From assembly GCF_034190915.1 (NCBI RefSeq), contig NW_026947484.1:74479482-74543481 (forward strand): a stretch of DNA of 64,000 nucleotides. The letters run 5' to 3'. The position numbers and the translations under genes are program-made. This document shows, piece after piece, positions 11,458-23,929 of the stretch. The notes beneath the pieces were generated by a model. The model was not told the origin of the DNA. It saw only the letters and a program-made list of their open reading frames with translations, and ran no database searches. Numbering within the stretch: position 1 is the first letter of the stretch; each line of letters opens with the position of its first letter. The DNA comes from Cavia porcellus. Lineage: Eukaryota; Chordata; Mammalia; Rodentia; Caviidae.

Positions 11458-12429
11458 CGCCTCAGTGATTTCATCCACACTCATAGGGTCGATGGCCCCA
11501 GAATGTCTGTTTCTACCCCAGACAACTGAGCCCGCACCTGCCACCTCACCGCCACCTCACCATTTTCATGTGGATGTTTCAGACCTTTCTCATACCTAAC
11601 AATGTCTAGCACAAAGGTCTCGTTCCCAGCCAAGTTCCTCTGCCATCTCAATTAAAATCATTGTTTTCCTGTGACCTTTAGAAGACTCAGACTCACCCTT
11701 GACTTATCCTCCTCCCCCGACCCGGCAACAATACCAGATCCTTCCAGTTCAGGATTAAAGATTCAGTAGGAATTCCACATCCATAACCATGCCCCGACTC
11801 ATTTGTATTTCCATAGCTGTCACCTAGGGTTCCTAGGCCTCCTGACCATGGTCTCCTGCTTTTTCTTCTTTGGCTATGCCCTCTCCATGCTTACCACAGT
11901 AATCCAGCTCCCTCCTTGGCTCAGGAAACAACTTCCCAAATCATTTAGCAAGATCCAGAATCTTTACAATGCCTTGTCAGATCCTAGGAAGTCTTCCAGC
12001 AGCTCCTTGTATCTCTGCCTTCAGCTACCCAGCTTATGCCCCTCTGACCACAGGCTCCCCTTGGCTGGTCCTCAGGCATAACCCTGCTGCACTCTCAGCG
12101 TCTGCACTGTCTGTTTCTTCGACCTGAAATGCCTTTCTCCAAGAATCACTTGATTTAAGGCCACCTGTGGTTTTTATTCAGGTGTCATCTTGAAGAAGAA
12201 AATTTATAGAAAAGTGTCTAGGATCCTTTTTTAAAATTTGAACAAAATTGTATTAATTTTCTTAAGCAATGAATCAGATGAGTCAAAATGTGTTTAGTGT
12301 GTATATATTTAGTGTTTATGTTGACATACTTGGCCTCTGGTAGTAGGTAATAAAAATGAACGTTTATTGTGTTTACTATTATAAGTGCTATCATGATTTG
12401 TGTCAGTGGCCCCCAAGCCTCATGCAATT
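11455..12429. other. Intergenic DNA without a recognised feature
   Basis: Unique-looking sequence upstream of MAMDC2. The 92-codon frame at 11803-12081 has no recognisable domain. No splice-supported exon or repeat consensus was recognised. Confidence 0.5.
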
Positions 12430-12431
12430 AT

Positions 12432-12740
12432 GTACTGTACCAAATCTAGCAGTGGTGATTGGTTCATTGTCTAGCGCTCAGATTGGTAGTATGAGTGCAA
12501 CATTTGCATAGAGGTGGAGCCAGCATACAATATAATGGCAGGAACAAGGTGTGTCTCTCTCTCTCTCTTGTGGGTTCCTGCCTGCTCTTTGTAGCAGCCA
12601 TGAATGGCGGCCCTGCCACACTACCCTGCTGCTTGGAGCCAACTGAGTAAGGACTGAAACCTCCAAGAACTGTAAGAAATAAACCTTTCCTTCCTAACTT
12701 TGGATGTCCGGTATTTTGTCTCAACAATGAGTAAAAGGTA
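12432..12740 (+). mobile_element. ERVL-MaLR LTR (ORR/MT-like)
   Basis: It has the rodent MaLR 3' half: 'actgaaacctccaagaactg', then 'aagaaataaacctttccttc' with the AATAAA-type signal, and a 'gtattttgtctcaacaatg' end. A short TC tract lies inside it at 12552-12569. Confidence 0.65.
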
Positions 12741-12814
12741 AGACAAGTACTCCATAGAAATAATATTCTCCAATTTTCATGAAAGCTCTATACAGTAGTA
12801 TGGTTATTATTGCT

Positions 12815-13290
12815 ACAGTTTGGATGTGAAATGTCCCCAAAGGCCAGTGTGGGTTTTGTTTGTTTGTCTGTGGGGATCAAACTCATGACCTTGCACTTGC
12901 CAGGCAGGAGCATATGCCACTGAGCTAAATCCCTGGCCCCAGGCCTGTGTGTTAAAACTTGGTCCCAGCCTTATTCCATGGGGAGGTAGAGGAAACCTGT
13001 AGGAGATGGGCCTAACAGGTCTCTGGATCCTTGGGGCATGTTCTTGGAGGGAAAGATGGGACCCCAGCACCTCCTGTTTCTCTTTCTTGCATTTTGGCCA
13101 TGGGGGAAATGGCTCTGTTCTACCACATGTTCCCAGCCACAATGTGCTGCCTCCCCACAGCCCCCAAAACAAGAGGGCCAACTGACCATGGGCTGAACTC
13201 TCCAAAACTGTGAGCCAAAAGAAGACTTTTCTCTAGAAGTTGATTATCTCAGGTATTTGTTACAATAACAGGAGGTTGATGGACACAATC
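12815..13290 (+). mobile_element. ERVL-MaLR LTR (ORR/MT-like), carrying a nested SINE
   Basis: It begins 'tgctacagtttggatgtgaa', continues 'atgtccccaaaggcc', and ends with 'gaactctccaaaactgtg', 'gttgattatctcaggtattt' and 'aacaggaggttgatggac'. This is the textbook order of a MaLR LTR. An ID SINE interrupts it at 12852-12940. Without the SINE the LTR is about 375 bp. Confidence 0.8.
12852..12940 (-). mobile_element. ID-type SINE nested in a MaLR LTR
   Basis: Reversed ID body ('ctcatgaccttgcacttgcc', then 'actgagctaaatccctggcc'), preceded by an inverted A-rich tail (tttgtttgtttgt). It is flanked by an 11-bp target duplication, aggccagtgtg at 12841 and aggcctgtgtg at 12941, with one mismatch. 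Confidence 0.88.
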
Positions 13291-14469
13291 ATTCCTATTT
13301 AATGAGTAGAGATACTGAGACTCAGAGTTCAGAGACAGCAGTAGTAAAGAAAAGACAGAAATTCAGATTGGCTTTATTCCAACAGTTTATTTTCTCAATC
13401 TGTGCAGTATACTGTGCAGTATTCTTTTTCATTTCTTTCTCCAAGATGGTACTTAATATCTGATGAGTATAAAGATTCAAAGACAGGTATGAATTAGATA
13501 TGAAACTTCAAACTATGGTTTTCAACCAGTCCAGTTTTCAGTCGTTACCAAACTGGTGCTCCTTTTTTTTTCAAGTACCTACAGAATATTTTAAAGTTTT
13601 AAAATTGCCTTAGATTTATGTTATATGTCCCAAGTTGTAAGAAAATGAAAAACTTTGAAGCCATAAGGGAATATCCAAGAGATTTAAAATTTGAAGATAA
13701 CATAGGTTTTTGTCACATACGGAACCCTGAATTAATAAAAACTTAAGTCAAAGTAAAATTACTACTTGGCATATAATTGCATGAGCCCCAGGACATGAAG
13801 CATAGCTACTGGTGCAGGTTGGGGCATCTCAGGGGCAGACTAATTTGGAGTTTAGTTAGCAGAAGGATTACTGCATGTTCTTGTGGAGCATACCCATGAA
13901 AGGCAGGAGGAAGAAGTAGGATTGCCCAAGGGAACTAAAGATAAGGTGGCCCATACGATGCATCCCACAGTAGGCCAAAATGCTCAGACCCTTGTACTGC
14001 TGCCCCCATCAGGCACTAGATATGGCTCATCTTGAGCCAAGTGTGATCTTGGGCATGAGGACTTCCTGTGCTAAGGCTGATACAGAGAGGCTGACAGCTG
14101 AAGAGTATTTCATGACAATTCTTCCAGCAGCCAAGATGACAAATCCTTCCTTAGGGGTGAGGGAAGGTGGATTAGAAAAGCTCATCAGTGGCCAGCAAAG
14201 ACATTTCACAGAAAAAGGAAAATGCCTTGCCTCCTCAGTCGGAGAGAGGGAGAGACCCAAGGAGGAAAAGCAATCTATGGATGATGCGTGTCTGCCTACT
14301 TCCTTTGGTCACTAATCATGACCATGATACCCATCATCATTTAGGAAAACAGAATCAGGCCCCAGGGAAACAGAAGTCTGTCCTCCAGCAGGTAGCTTAA
14401 TCAAATGATCAACTAATACATTCATGTAAACTGTTGGCTTATGGAAAGCACTCAAGGTTTTTGATATTC
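13291..14469. other. Intergenic DNA, possible MIR remnant at its start
   Basis: 13300-13385 resembles a reversed MIR ('gagatactgagactcagag'). The rest looks unique. No supported gene. Confidence 0.45.
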
Positions 14470-14471
14470 TA

Positions 14472-14884
14472 ATAGGTCGAATGGTGGCCCCTGAAAAGAT
14501 GTCCACATTCCCCAAACATGTGAAGATGGTCTACTTGGGAAAAAAAGACTATGGGCTTATGTAATTAAGCTAGGTATCTTGAGATGAGATCAATCTGAAC
14601 CATCAGATGGGGCCTAAATCAGTGGCAAGTGCTCTTGTAAGAGACAGAAGAGTAGTCTCAGGCATGGGTAGAGCACTTGTAAAGATGGAGGATGGACAGG
14701 AGTGATGCAGCCCTAAGCCAAGGAATGCCTGAAGCCACTCAAAGCTGGAAAAGGCAAATGACAGATTTTCCCCTATAGTTCCAGAAGAGTATAGCTCAGC
14801 AGAGGCCTTGATTTTGAACTTCTGGCCTCCAAAGTACTGAGAGAACAATTTTGCATTGTGGCAATTTTTTCTAACTAATATAGA
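14472..14884 (+). mobile_element. MLT1-like ERVL-MaLR LTR
   Basis: The 5' part 'tcgaatggtggcccctgaaa' and 'gatgtccacattcccc', the middle 'gtaagagacagaagagtag', and the 3' part 'tgaacttctggcctccaaag', 'ctgagagaacaattttg' and 'ctaactaatatag' follow the MLT1 consensus order. Confidence 0.8.
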
Positions 14885-14894
14885 TGGTGTTATG

Positions 14895-15085
14895 TATGAA
14901 GGAAGAAAGCCAGGCAACTAGCATACATTCTCTCATTTAATTCATGCGACAGAAAGTCAATGTCATTAATCCCATTTCACAGACAGGGAGACAAGCACAA
15001 AGGTATCAATCTCCTCAAGGTTACACAGCAAGCAAGCCAGCAAATAGCCAGGACTGGGACCCAGATGTCCAACTCTCATGGTTAT
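14895..15085 (-). mobile_element. MIR SINE, minus orientation
   Basis: Contains 'cccatttcacagacagggag', 'ctcaaggttacacagcaagc' and 'ccaggactgggacccagatg', the reversed MIR core and tRNA-like part. Confidence 0.75.
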
Positions 15086-16034
15086 GTGCTGTGCTGTCCA
15101 TAAAGCCATCCTTCCTATAAGGGCTTTCTCTCTTTACAAGGGTCACCAACACCACCCGCAAGTAAAACAACTGCTCTACCTGCTGGGACCCACAGGGGCC
15201 ACTTTCCTCTCCCAGGGCCTGGCCCATCCTTACTGTCATTGACAGGACTCCGCTTTTGTTCCATCACTTTTATCCTGGAGACTTCCTATCTCTTGCCTCT
15301 AAACTTTTGGCTCAAAGAGAGGCTCCTCACAGGAGTGTGGGGTGTCACTGTCTATCTGGTGTCATCTCTCACACCTTGGTAAAAAGCATTACAGAAAGGA
15401 AGCTCATTCGTGCAAAGCAAGAAAGAAATCCAGACTTGTGCCCAGGTATGCACATGGATGCTCGCCCCAACACAGAGACCTTCTCCAGCACCCAATTTCC
15501 CTCCTGCCAGCTCTCTCCTTTCTTGTCGTTCATACCTGTAGTCATGGAATGAGAAGTCAGCACACAATTCCAGAGCACCCACTGTGAGCCAGGTGCTGTG
15601 CCTGGGAATAGAGTTCAGGGTTTGACCAGACACATTCTCTGCCTCTGAGACAGGGAATGGCCCACAAGAAGATAATTTCAGTAAGCTGAAATAGAACAAG
15701 GGTTACAAATGAGAGAAATAACATAGATGAATGAAGTGAGCTGGTACCAGCGAGGCAGTGGGAGTGTCGGAGCCTGGAGGGAACTGGGGCGACCCAGCCC
15801 AGTGATCACTGGCAGAGGCTCTGCCCATTTTTCAAAAGCAGCCCAATATTTGGGTAGTTATGATATAACTCCTATTTTCAAATGCTGGCAATAGATTTCC
15901 AAAATGGATCGCTAAATACCTGAGAGGGGAGAATAAAATAAGGGGGTGGAATTTACTGTCCAGTGGCAGCTTGCAGCACTGTGGAGACTGTGGAGACAGA
16001 GGGGGCGGCGTACTGTGCATTCCCCCAGTGGAGG
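15086..16034. other. Intergenic DNA, no recognised gene
   Basis: A short LINE-like motif ('gagccaggtgctgtgcctgg', about 15585) is the only recognisable piece. ORFs of up to 115 codons here have no homology that I recognise. Confidence 0.45.
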
Positions 16035-16145
16035 CAGCCAGGCCCACATGGCCAGCCCCATTTTACAGAAGAGAAGCTGAGGCCGAGAGAATCCAGAGAG
16101 AGTCCATGTGACTTTCAACCAAGACAGCCGGTTTCTAAGCAGCAC
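16035..16145 (-). mobile_element. MIR SINE fragment, minus orientation
   Basis: 'ccccattttacagaagagaa' and 'gctgaggccgagagaatcc' are the reversed MIR core, followed by 'gtgactttcaaccaagacag'. Confidence 0.6.
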
Positions 16146-16391
16146 CGATACGGTGAGATGCCGTTAGCTTACCTGCTACTTGGCCAGCATGTGAAGAGGC
16201 AGAAAGGGCTTTGGACACTGGAGGCCCTGTGAGGCCTAAGTCTATTAATACCGTATTCTTAATGCCCTGCATAGTGGTCATTCTTCAGCTGCATTCTCTT
16301 ACATGTTAGGTATGTTTTCTCTCTTAATACCCAGTTCTCCCCTGGTTCAAGTCAAGACATCCTCTCTAAATTTTTGTCTAATTTTTGCCTT

Positions 16392-16475
16392 TTTCTTTCT
16401 CTCTCTCTCTCTCCTCTCTCTCCTTCTATCTCCTTCTCCCTTTTTTCTAATTCTCTCTCTTTCTCTCCTCACTTC
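16392..16475. repeat. CT-rich low-complexity tract
   Basis: An imperfect (TC)n pyrimidine run of about 80 bp. The Leu/Ser-rich ORF across it is not a gene. Confidence 0.85.
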
Positions 16476-16479
16476 TGTC

Positions 16480-17475
16480 ACTTTGCATTTAGTTGTTCTA
16501 AAAAAATATTTGACATATTATTGGAATCACATTAAATCTGTATATTGACTTATAAGGACTGACATAGTTACCTCAGTCCACTGTTACAAATTTTCACACT
16601 TTCAATAATCTTTTATGCATATCTTTTATGAGTCTTATAATTGTCTACAATTTCCTGTACTAAGAAAAGCCATATTTGCAGAACCACACTTGGTGCTTCG
16701 CTGTCTTGTTTTCCTGCTGTCTCTTTCTCTCTCAGCACATGCACTCAGCAAACCCTCACCCAGTTCATGCCACTCTGTTGAGCACAAGCTGGTGAAACAG
16801 TTCCAGGCTCCTGCCTGCCCCTCCAGAGATCTCTGCTGCATTCCGGCAGGAGGTGTCTGCGGGCTCTGCCCCGAGGCTGGTGGTGTCCCAGAACTGTCTG
16901 CCTCATCCCACAGGGCTGTCAGCACTTGCTGAGGATCTGAATCATCACAGCAAGGGACTGAGGCCCAAGTCTCCTCAGTTCTTACCAACCTTCTGTTATT
17001 ACAAAGTAGATAGCCCACTGTTCACGTTGCCAGCTTCAGATGTCCTGAACCTACAAAGTAAGTATTTCTTACATTACAAAGTAAGTATTTTTTCTTTGTT
17101 TTTTAAAATCCATTTTATTGAAGGATTAAAAGAAATAAAAACAGATGAAGGAGAAGGAGGAGGAGAAGAAGAACTACAACAAACTTTCAATACATGTTAA
17201 TCAGGGGAAAACAATGGTATATACATTGTCAACTCCAACTCATTCACTCAGAGCACAAGACATCTGCCTTCTACTGAGTATTTCTTTTAGAGCAGTTAAA
17301 AATAAACAAATTCTTAAATAGACACTTTTCTATTACTCATCTTTTATCGGCTTACTCTGAATGGTTGCTTGGACTCAGACATTATTCACTATGAGTTGAA
17401 TGCAAAATTTTGCTTTTCTTCATTCTGTTCTGTTTTGTTTTTGATCAATCATATTCCCGGGACTGATGGGTCGAA
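16480..17475. other. Intergenic DNA, no recognised gene
   Basis: No repeat consensus or coding exon recognised. A GAA/GGA-rich patch lies at 17145-17175. Confidence 0.4.
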
Positions 17476-17477
17476 GT

Positions 17478-17600
17478 GATAGTACTACCATTTCACATGG
17501 AGCACTTGTCATGTGCTGAGCAATTTAATGGTCAGTCCATGGAGAAAGCAACCAGGTTCAAAGAGTTGCAGTGATGGGATACAGACTGGGATGTGAACTC
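17478..17600 (-). mobile_element. MIR SINE fragment, minus orientation
   Basis: 'gcacttgtcatgtgctgagc' followed by 'gatgggatacagactgggat' fits a decayed reversed MIR. Confidence 0.4.
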
Positions 17601-17962
17601 TCCATAGCTATTGCCAAGGTCCTGTCACCCTGTGTGCCATCTTCTGACTCCAGGAAGGTTTAAGCAGACACTGAAACGTCACCTTCTCCAATGCCCTACT
17701 CTTTCCTCTACCCTTAGGCAAACCATGGCTAGAGAGGCATGTTCTTTCTCCTTCACAGAAGGGTTCCTACTCTGGGTGCCAAACGCTGTGTTTTAGATTC
17801 AGACCCACATCTCTGCCCTGCGTCCAGCCCACACTTCCTACCCACTTTCATGCATCTTCATATTAGCCACTTGTGTCTTCATTCCACACCTTGTGGTTGG
17901 CATGCATCACCTTTGTGTCAGAATCAGAATGCTTTCCCCCGCTTTCTGGTTGGGAAAATCTT

Positions 17963-18365
17963 TAGGCTATGGGTTGGATGGTGTCCCTTTTTCTGCTCAT
18001 CCAAATTCATACGTTGAAGTTCTGATCCCTGGTGTCTCAGTGTGGCCTTTTTGGGGAATAGGGTGATTGGTGATTGCAATTGCAATGTGTTAAAATGATG
18101 TCACCCTGGAGCAAGATGGACCCCTCAGTCAATATGACTAATGTCCTTTAGAAAAGAGGAGATTCACACAGGGAAAATGCCACGTGATGTTGAAGGCAGA
18201 GATTGGGGTGGTGGTTTCCCAAGCTGGCACATCTGGGGGAGAGCTCTCAGAAGAAACCCACACCCCCTGACAGCATAACCTCAGAATTCTAGCCTCCAAA
18301 ACTTGAAGACAGCACATGTTTAAGCCATTCAGTTTGTAAGATAATTATGTAGCCTAGAAAACAAA
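17963..18365 (+). mobile_element. MLT1-like ERVL-MaLR LTR
   Basis: 'atgggttggatggtgtccct' and 'aaattcatacgttgaagttc' are the MLT1 5' end. 'tctagcctccaaaacttgaa', 'tttaagccattcagtttgta' and 'atgtagcctagaaaac' are its 3' end. Full LTR length of about 400 bp. Confidence 0.82.
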
Positions 18366-18461
18366 TCAAGTCCTATACATTTCTCAGGTTTCAGTCAAAT
18401 GTCCCCTCTTCTAGGTCTGCCTCCTGGTGCTATAATGTGTATCCCGCTGTCTCTTATACCA

Positions 18462-18768
18462 GTTAGGATGTTAACTGAATATTATAAACTGTGCCTTATA
18501 AATGGTAAAATTTTATTTCTTACCATTCTGGAAAGTGGGTATTTGGTGTGGGCCTGCTTATCTAGATAGACATCCTCACATCGCCCAAGGGAAACAAGGT
18601 ATCTCTTGGGCTTCTTTTGTTAGGATACTAATCTCATTCATGATAGTTCCGCTGTATGACTAATCACTTCTCAAAGACCCTATTTCCTGATACCTTCACC
18701 TCCAGGGTAAAGATTCAACATATGAACTTGAGAGGTGGGCACAAACATTCACACTATAGCATGCTATA
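18462..18768 (-). mobile_element. MLT1A-like LTR, minus orientation
   Basis: 'attttatttcttaccattct', 'gatactaatctcattcatga' and 'aaagattcaacatatgaact' are the reversed MLT1 landmarks. It lies about 100 bp from the opposite-strand MLT1 at 17963, but the two are independent insertions because their sequences differ. Confidence 0.75.
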
Positions 18769-20435
18769 TTGCAGTGACTATGTGTTATCTATAACAGCAG
18801 CTGAGATGTTAAGAGCAGAGCACAGAGCAAGTTTGCCCTACCTCTCTGTGTGCTCCTGTGCTATCTCTGTGCATGACCAACTGTAGGTGCTCAAAAATTA
18901 ATGTCAAGAAAAAAGCTAAGGAACAGCAAATCTTCAGTAGTACACTAGCCCAGGGATTTGCCTGAGCTGCAACTCTATGGTCAGAAGAAAATGACTAAAT
19001 GCCAGAGATAGGTCACTAGGGATATTCATTGAAATGAAGGAACTCCCCAGCTGCTCTGGATCACAGAGCCAATTCAAAGAGAAGCAGCATTCTGAACAGG
19101 AATAAAAGCAGGGCTTCAGAGGTGAGAGCAGCATGTTGACAAGCTGGAGGGGAGAGGCAAACTCTCAGAAACCTGTTATCAAGAGAGGTACACAAGGCCC
19201 CAAAGAGTGACCTCAACCTCTGGAAGCAGGCACTGGACCTTGCATACAGAGAATTACAAAACAGAGAAACAGAGATTATGAAACAGCTTGGGCCCCACTG
19301 CACTGCCCATGAGAATGGCTAAGCAGAAGAAAGGAAAATCCAAAAAGATATGCCCTCCCTCAAATCTCTGAAAAGTACTGTGACCCGTAGTGACACTGAC
19401 TGTGACAATATTAGACAGAGTGCAGGTGAGTGGCATCTTTTCTCTCTTGCTGTGAAGCACTGTGCTATTGACACGCAAGGGTCCAATGCAGTGAGAAGAG
19501 ACGTATGGTACCATGCCAGGTGCAGGCTAGTGCTGGAGCATGCAGTCTTTTGTGGAGTGTCCTGCTGGATCCTGGGAGCTAAAGCTCGGGCTCACCACTT
19601 AGGGTCACTACTGAGATGGAAAAGACTGGAATGTAACTTGTAGTAGCCAATGGTAGCTCTAGAGGCTGAAAGGCTCCTGAATAACTTGAGCTAGATGCTA
19701 GCGGCATGTTTTTCTCCTCCATAAACGGGGTTGGGATGCTCTGGCACAAAAAATGGAAAATTAAAGTATTCTGTACACTGAGACATTTCCAAAAAGTGCA
19801 GCAAAGCCCCAGTTTAGCTTCTGATTTGTAGTCCCTGACATTATTAATCTGTGTGATTGAGCTCTGCATGTTTTGTAAATTGAACAGGGACAGGTGATTT
19901 TAAGAACAAAGGCCTGGTCACCGACAATGTAGACACTATGTGGGTGGCAGGGACTATGAACTCTGCACTGGTACATGCATGCATGCCTCTGTGGTATGCA
20001 AAGACATTAGCACCGTGAAGCCAAGTCACAGTATTTTCATTAATCTGGTGGCTTTACATGCAAAGGACCAAGATGCTAGGAATGTAAAGGCATTGAGTGA
20101 CATCAGTTCCTTCAGATTTTCCAAGTACTCAAAGCCCATACAATTGGTGATAATGAAGAAATTCTACCACCAGCCTTTGCAAGATGTCTCAGTGTCCTAT
20201 TCCATGGAATCGCTTCCATCACAAGTTAGTCCCATCTGGGGATTATTTCTTTTTGCTATAAACATTGGGCCTCATCCAGTTAATAGACTACAACTTCCAG
20301 GATAAAACCAAAGTGCTGGTCTTTCCTTAAATTTCTTGAAGGATAGACTACTCACCTAGAGTTAAGGATGCAACAGCTCAATCATTTCATCATTAACAAA
20401 ATTAAGTATTATTATTACTATTATTAACAGAAGAA
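18769..20435. other. Intergenic DNA, no recognised feature
   Basis: Unique-looking sequence. Frames of up to 121 codons (19940-20305) show no known domain and no splice context. Confidence 0.45.
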
Positions 20436-20439
20436 AGAA

Positions 20440-20532
20440 GATATTTTGAAAAATTCTGGTATCAAACCACCTGGGTTCAACTTGGAGCCTTCCACTCCTG
20501 TGGAACCTAGACTTCCACACTCTGTGAACCTA

Positions 20533-20595
<63 letters not shown>

Positions 20596-20805
20596 TGCAC
20601 ATATATATACATACACAAACACACACATATATACACATATATCTTATCTGTTATTACTGTGCCTGTTTGTTCATCTGTAAAACAGAAATAATAATAGCAC
20701 TTCACAAAGTAGTCATGAATACTAAATAAATTTCTATTGATACAGTGCTCAAAAGAGTGTCTAGCATGCTGTTTTTAAGTACTGCACTATATAAATATTT
20801 ACTGT
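20440..20805 (+). mobile_element. MIR SINE split by a microsatellite
   Basis: The 5' half 'caaaccacctgggttcaact' and the 3' half 'catctgtaaaacagaaataa' followed by 'gtgctcaaaagagtgtctag' are consecutive MIR segments. The TA/GA/CA tract at 20533-20642 sits between them. Confidence 0.65.
20533..20642. repeat. Compound microsatellite (TA)n(GA)n plus ATATAC/CA tract
   Basis: About 13 TA units, then about 17 AG units, then a degenerate ATAC/CACA stretch. The TA part can form cruciforms. Confidence 0.95.
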
Positions 20806-20892
20806 CAATTTTCTAGGAACCTGAGTTTTCACAGATGTCCGTTCACTAAAATAACAATTCATACAGTGTTTTGCCTTTGTAGATGCAGGGTG

Positions 20893-21246
20893 ATTTGATC
20901 ACGTTCTCCACACAATATCCAACACCCATACTGAAAGGAGAAAGTTTTATTTTGGCTGATGGTTTATAGAGGGTTTAATGCATAATTGGCAGGCTCCAAG
21001 CAGAACTGCATGGGGGAAGGGTCTGGGAGGAAGAAAGCTGTTCACCTTACGGTGCCTCGGTAGTAGAATGATGAAGAGAAGCTATGAGGCTTCCTGGGTT
21101 AAGCCCACAATAAACTGCCTCTTCCAACCAAGCCCCACCTCCTAACAACAATTCACCTAATACCCTTATAACCCAATCACCTTCTAAAGATCTTGCCTAT
21201 GATCACATGAGGCTTTAGGGGGACTTCTAGATAGAAACCATAACAA
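20893..21246 (-). mobile_element. ERVL-MaLR LTR, minus orientation
   Basis: 'aagttttattttggctgatg', 'caagccccacctcctaacaa' and 'agatagaaaccataacaag' are reversed MaLR landmarks. Confidence 0.7.
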
Positions 21247-22399
21247 GGATTAGAAATATAACCTGGAAAGTGAATAAACTGTAGCTTTGATGTTTTACCA
21301 GAATAAAAGAAAAATCTGAACTATTGAGTAGATATCATTCTAAGTGCCAACCACTAGACCTTAAAAATAGTAATGTAGGACCCCCAGAGCCATGATAGTT
21401 GGGCCCTTTTGGAGAGGGCACACATACACATTAGGAGGGCACAGTCAACTGCAAGACCAGCAACATGGAAGCCTTTGAAGCAGCAGCGAGGAGACAACAG
21501 CTGGGCTCTGGAGAACTCTGCCAACAGAAGACCATTCCCAGCTCCCACATCCAGAGGGCAAGATCAGCTCCACACCCCTCACATTTCCGGGACACTATCT
21601 CAGAACTGTAAACACCACAGGTATTTTACTGCTTTTGTTATCTATTGATTGTTTCATTGGTTTTCTCTTTCCTGTCTGCTTGGAGATCATCTTGTTTTGT
21701 TTTATATTTATTTTTGCTTTGGGACATTTTAATTTTTTTTCTTTTCTTCTGTCTTTTCTTTCTCTGGTCCCCTTTTTCCTTTTCTTTTTCATTCTCCTTC
21801 TCTTTCTTCCTTCTTTGATTGTTTAGGTTTTTACCTTACTTTTTTTGCTTTCTTCTCTTGATTCTTTTTCTCTGTTTTCTCACCTGCTTCTTGAATTTAA
21901 ATTTTCAAGGAAATAAACATTGTCTCTTCCCTTTCTGATTACTCCTTTACATTTTGTATCATTCTTTCCATCCTGTATCCTCTAGTTTCCCAAAATTCGG
22001 GTGATCATCCTTTGACACACAGCATTGAATCTACTATCTCTACCTGCATTCATTACTATCCTGTCCCCTACCCATCTCAACCATCACTGCCCCCCACAAA
22101 AGAGGAAAATCACTGAAATCAAGTCCATTCTATATGTTCTGTTTTGTTGCATAACTTTGCACTTTGCTCCTGTGGTTGGAGATAGCTGGTTAATGGTTAC
22201 CACAGTTTGTCAGCAGGTAAGCTATACTTGAAACTATTGTTATTACTGTACTACTTTACTTGTTATGGTCAGCTTTTCTCCCCTGTATGATAACATTGCG
22301 ATTGTATGGGGTCATAATCAACACCATTTTGTACATTTAAAGGACACTCCTGAAGAACAGACATCTCCTAGAGGCATCTAAGAGATCAAAACTAATGAT

Positions 22400-23600
22400 A
22401 AAGCCATCTATCATAAGAAATCAGAAAGCATCAAAATATAAAACAAAATAAAATAAAAAAGAGAAAACAGAAAATGACAAGACACAGAAGCAAATTGCAA
22501 GCCCAGGCACCCATCTCACCAGGCACAAGCCCCAAAATAAGTGAGACAGATAAAATTGGAGCTTAAACACTGGAACTTTCTAAAATGAAGCTGATAGAAG
22601 TGAAAAAAAGGTGGAAAAAACTACAGAGAAAATAATCTTTCAGGTACAAAAAGAAATGATAGTTAAAATGAAAGATATTAGAGAAGACAGATAAAAGAAT
22701 AGATGAGCTTAGAAAAATGATGGAAACAAAAATACCCAGCATGGGAAAGAAATGGAATCCAACAAACAGATCCAAATAGAAATCCATGAGATTAAAGCCT
22801 CCATGGAAAGTATATGCAACATATTGAATAAATAAGAGAGCAGAATTTTGGATTTTGAAGACAGAACTGCAGCTAGTGATTATGAAAAGAAAGATACTTT
22901 AAAAATAGTAAGAGATCGGGGCTGGGGATTTAGCTGAGCGGCATAAGCGCCTGCCTGGCAAGCAGGCAGTGGTGAGTTCAATCCCTGGTACCGATAAAAA
23001 AGAAAAAGACAAAAAAAAAATAGTAAGAGATCATGAAAAATCAACCCAACAGCTAAAAGATGAAGCAAAGAAGAACAATATAACATAATTGGGGTCAGTG
23101 AGAAAGCTAGAGACATCACAAATGCCGTAAAGAAAGTCTTCAAAGAAATAATAGCAAAAAATTTCCCAAGTGTGGCTATAGAATGAACTTCAAACTACCA
23201 TGACCAAAATAAAACTACACCAAGATGTGTAATAAAGACTCCAGAAACTCAGCACAAAATCAGAATATTAAAAGCTATTAGAGAAAAGAAACAGATCACC
23301 TATAAAGGAAAGCCATCAGAATCACAGGAGCCTTCTCAATACAAACACTCAAGTCAAGAAGAGCTTGGAGAGAAGCTGTTCAAATCCCAAAAGAAACTTC
23401 CAGATTGATGTACCCTAAAAAATTATCTTTCAAAATTAATGGATAAATAAGATACTTCCCTGACAAAGAACAACTGAAGAAATTCATGACTACCAAACCA
23501 ACCCTGCAAAGAATACTGAAAGATATTACAGACAGAGATAAAAATGAGCACAATTCCAAGAACAACAATAGAAAAAAACCACCAGACAAGGCAAGCAATT
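22400..23600 (+). pseudogene. L1 ORF1p relic
   Basis: ORF1p is the RNA-binding trimeric chaperone of L1. The upstream part is Lys/Glu-rich, as in its coiled coil. The C-terminal domain is recognisable from 'KAIRITGAFSIQTLKSRRAW' (about 23310-23370) through 'MYPKKLSFKING' and 'DKEQLKKFMTTKPTLQRILK' (about 23460-23525), which aligns with the conserved CTD. Multiple stop codons and the SINE at 22918 show it is dead. Confidence 0.85.
22918..23015 (+). mobile_element. ID-type SINE in L1 ORF1
   Basis: Starts 'ggggctggggatttagctga', contains a B-box-like 'gagttcaatccctgg', and ends in ggtaccgataaaaa plus an A-rich tail. It is flanked by a perfect 17-bp target duplication, aaaaatagtaagagatc, at 22901 and 23016. 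It is one of the youngest-looking SINEs in the window. Confidence 0.95.
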
Positions 23601-23929
23601 AAACAGAGGGGAAAATCAGGGAACCAACAGCATGAAAACATAAAGATGAGCAATATATATCAGTTGTATCCATCAATGTAAATGGCCTCAATTCACCAAT
23701 CAAAAGAAACAAATTGGCAGAATGGATCAACAAACCAGACCCAATAATATGATGCATGCAAGGAACACATTTAACTCAAAAAGAGAGTCATAGACTGAAA
23801 GTCAAAGGTTGAAAAACAATCTTCCATGCAACAGGAGCTCAGATAAAAAGCAGTTAGTTATTCTTTTTGTAGAACTTTAAACCAAGAATGATCAAAATAT
23901 ATGAAGAAGGTCACTACATACTTGTTAGG

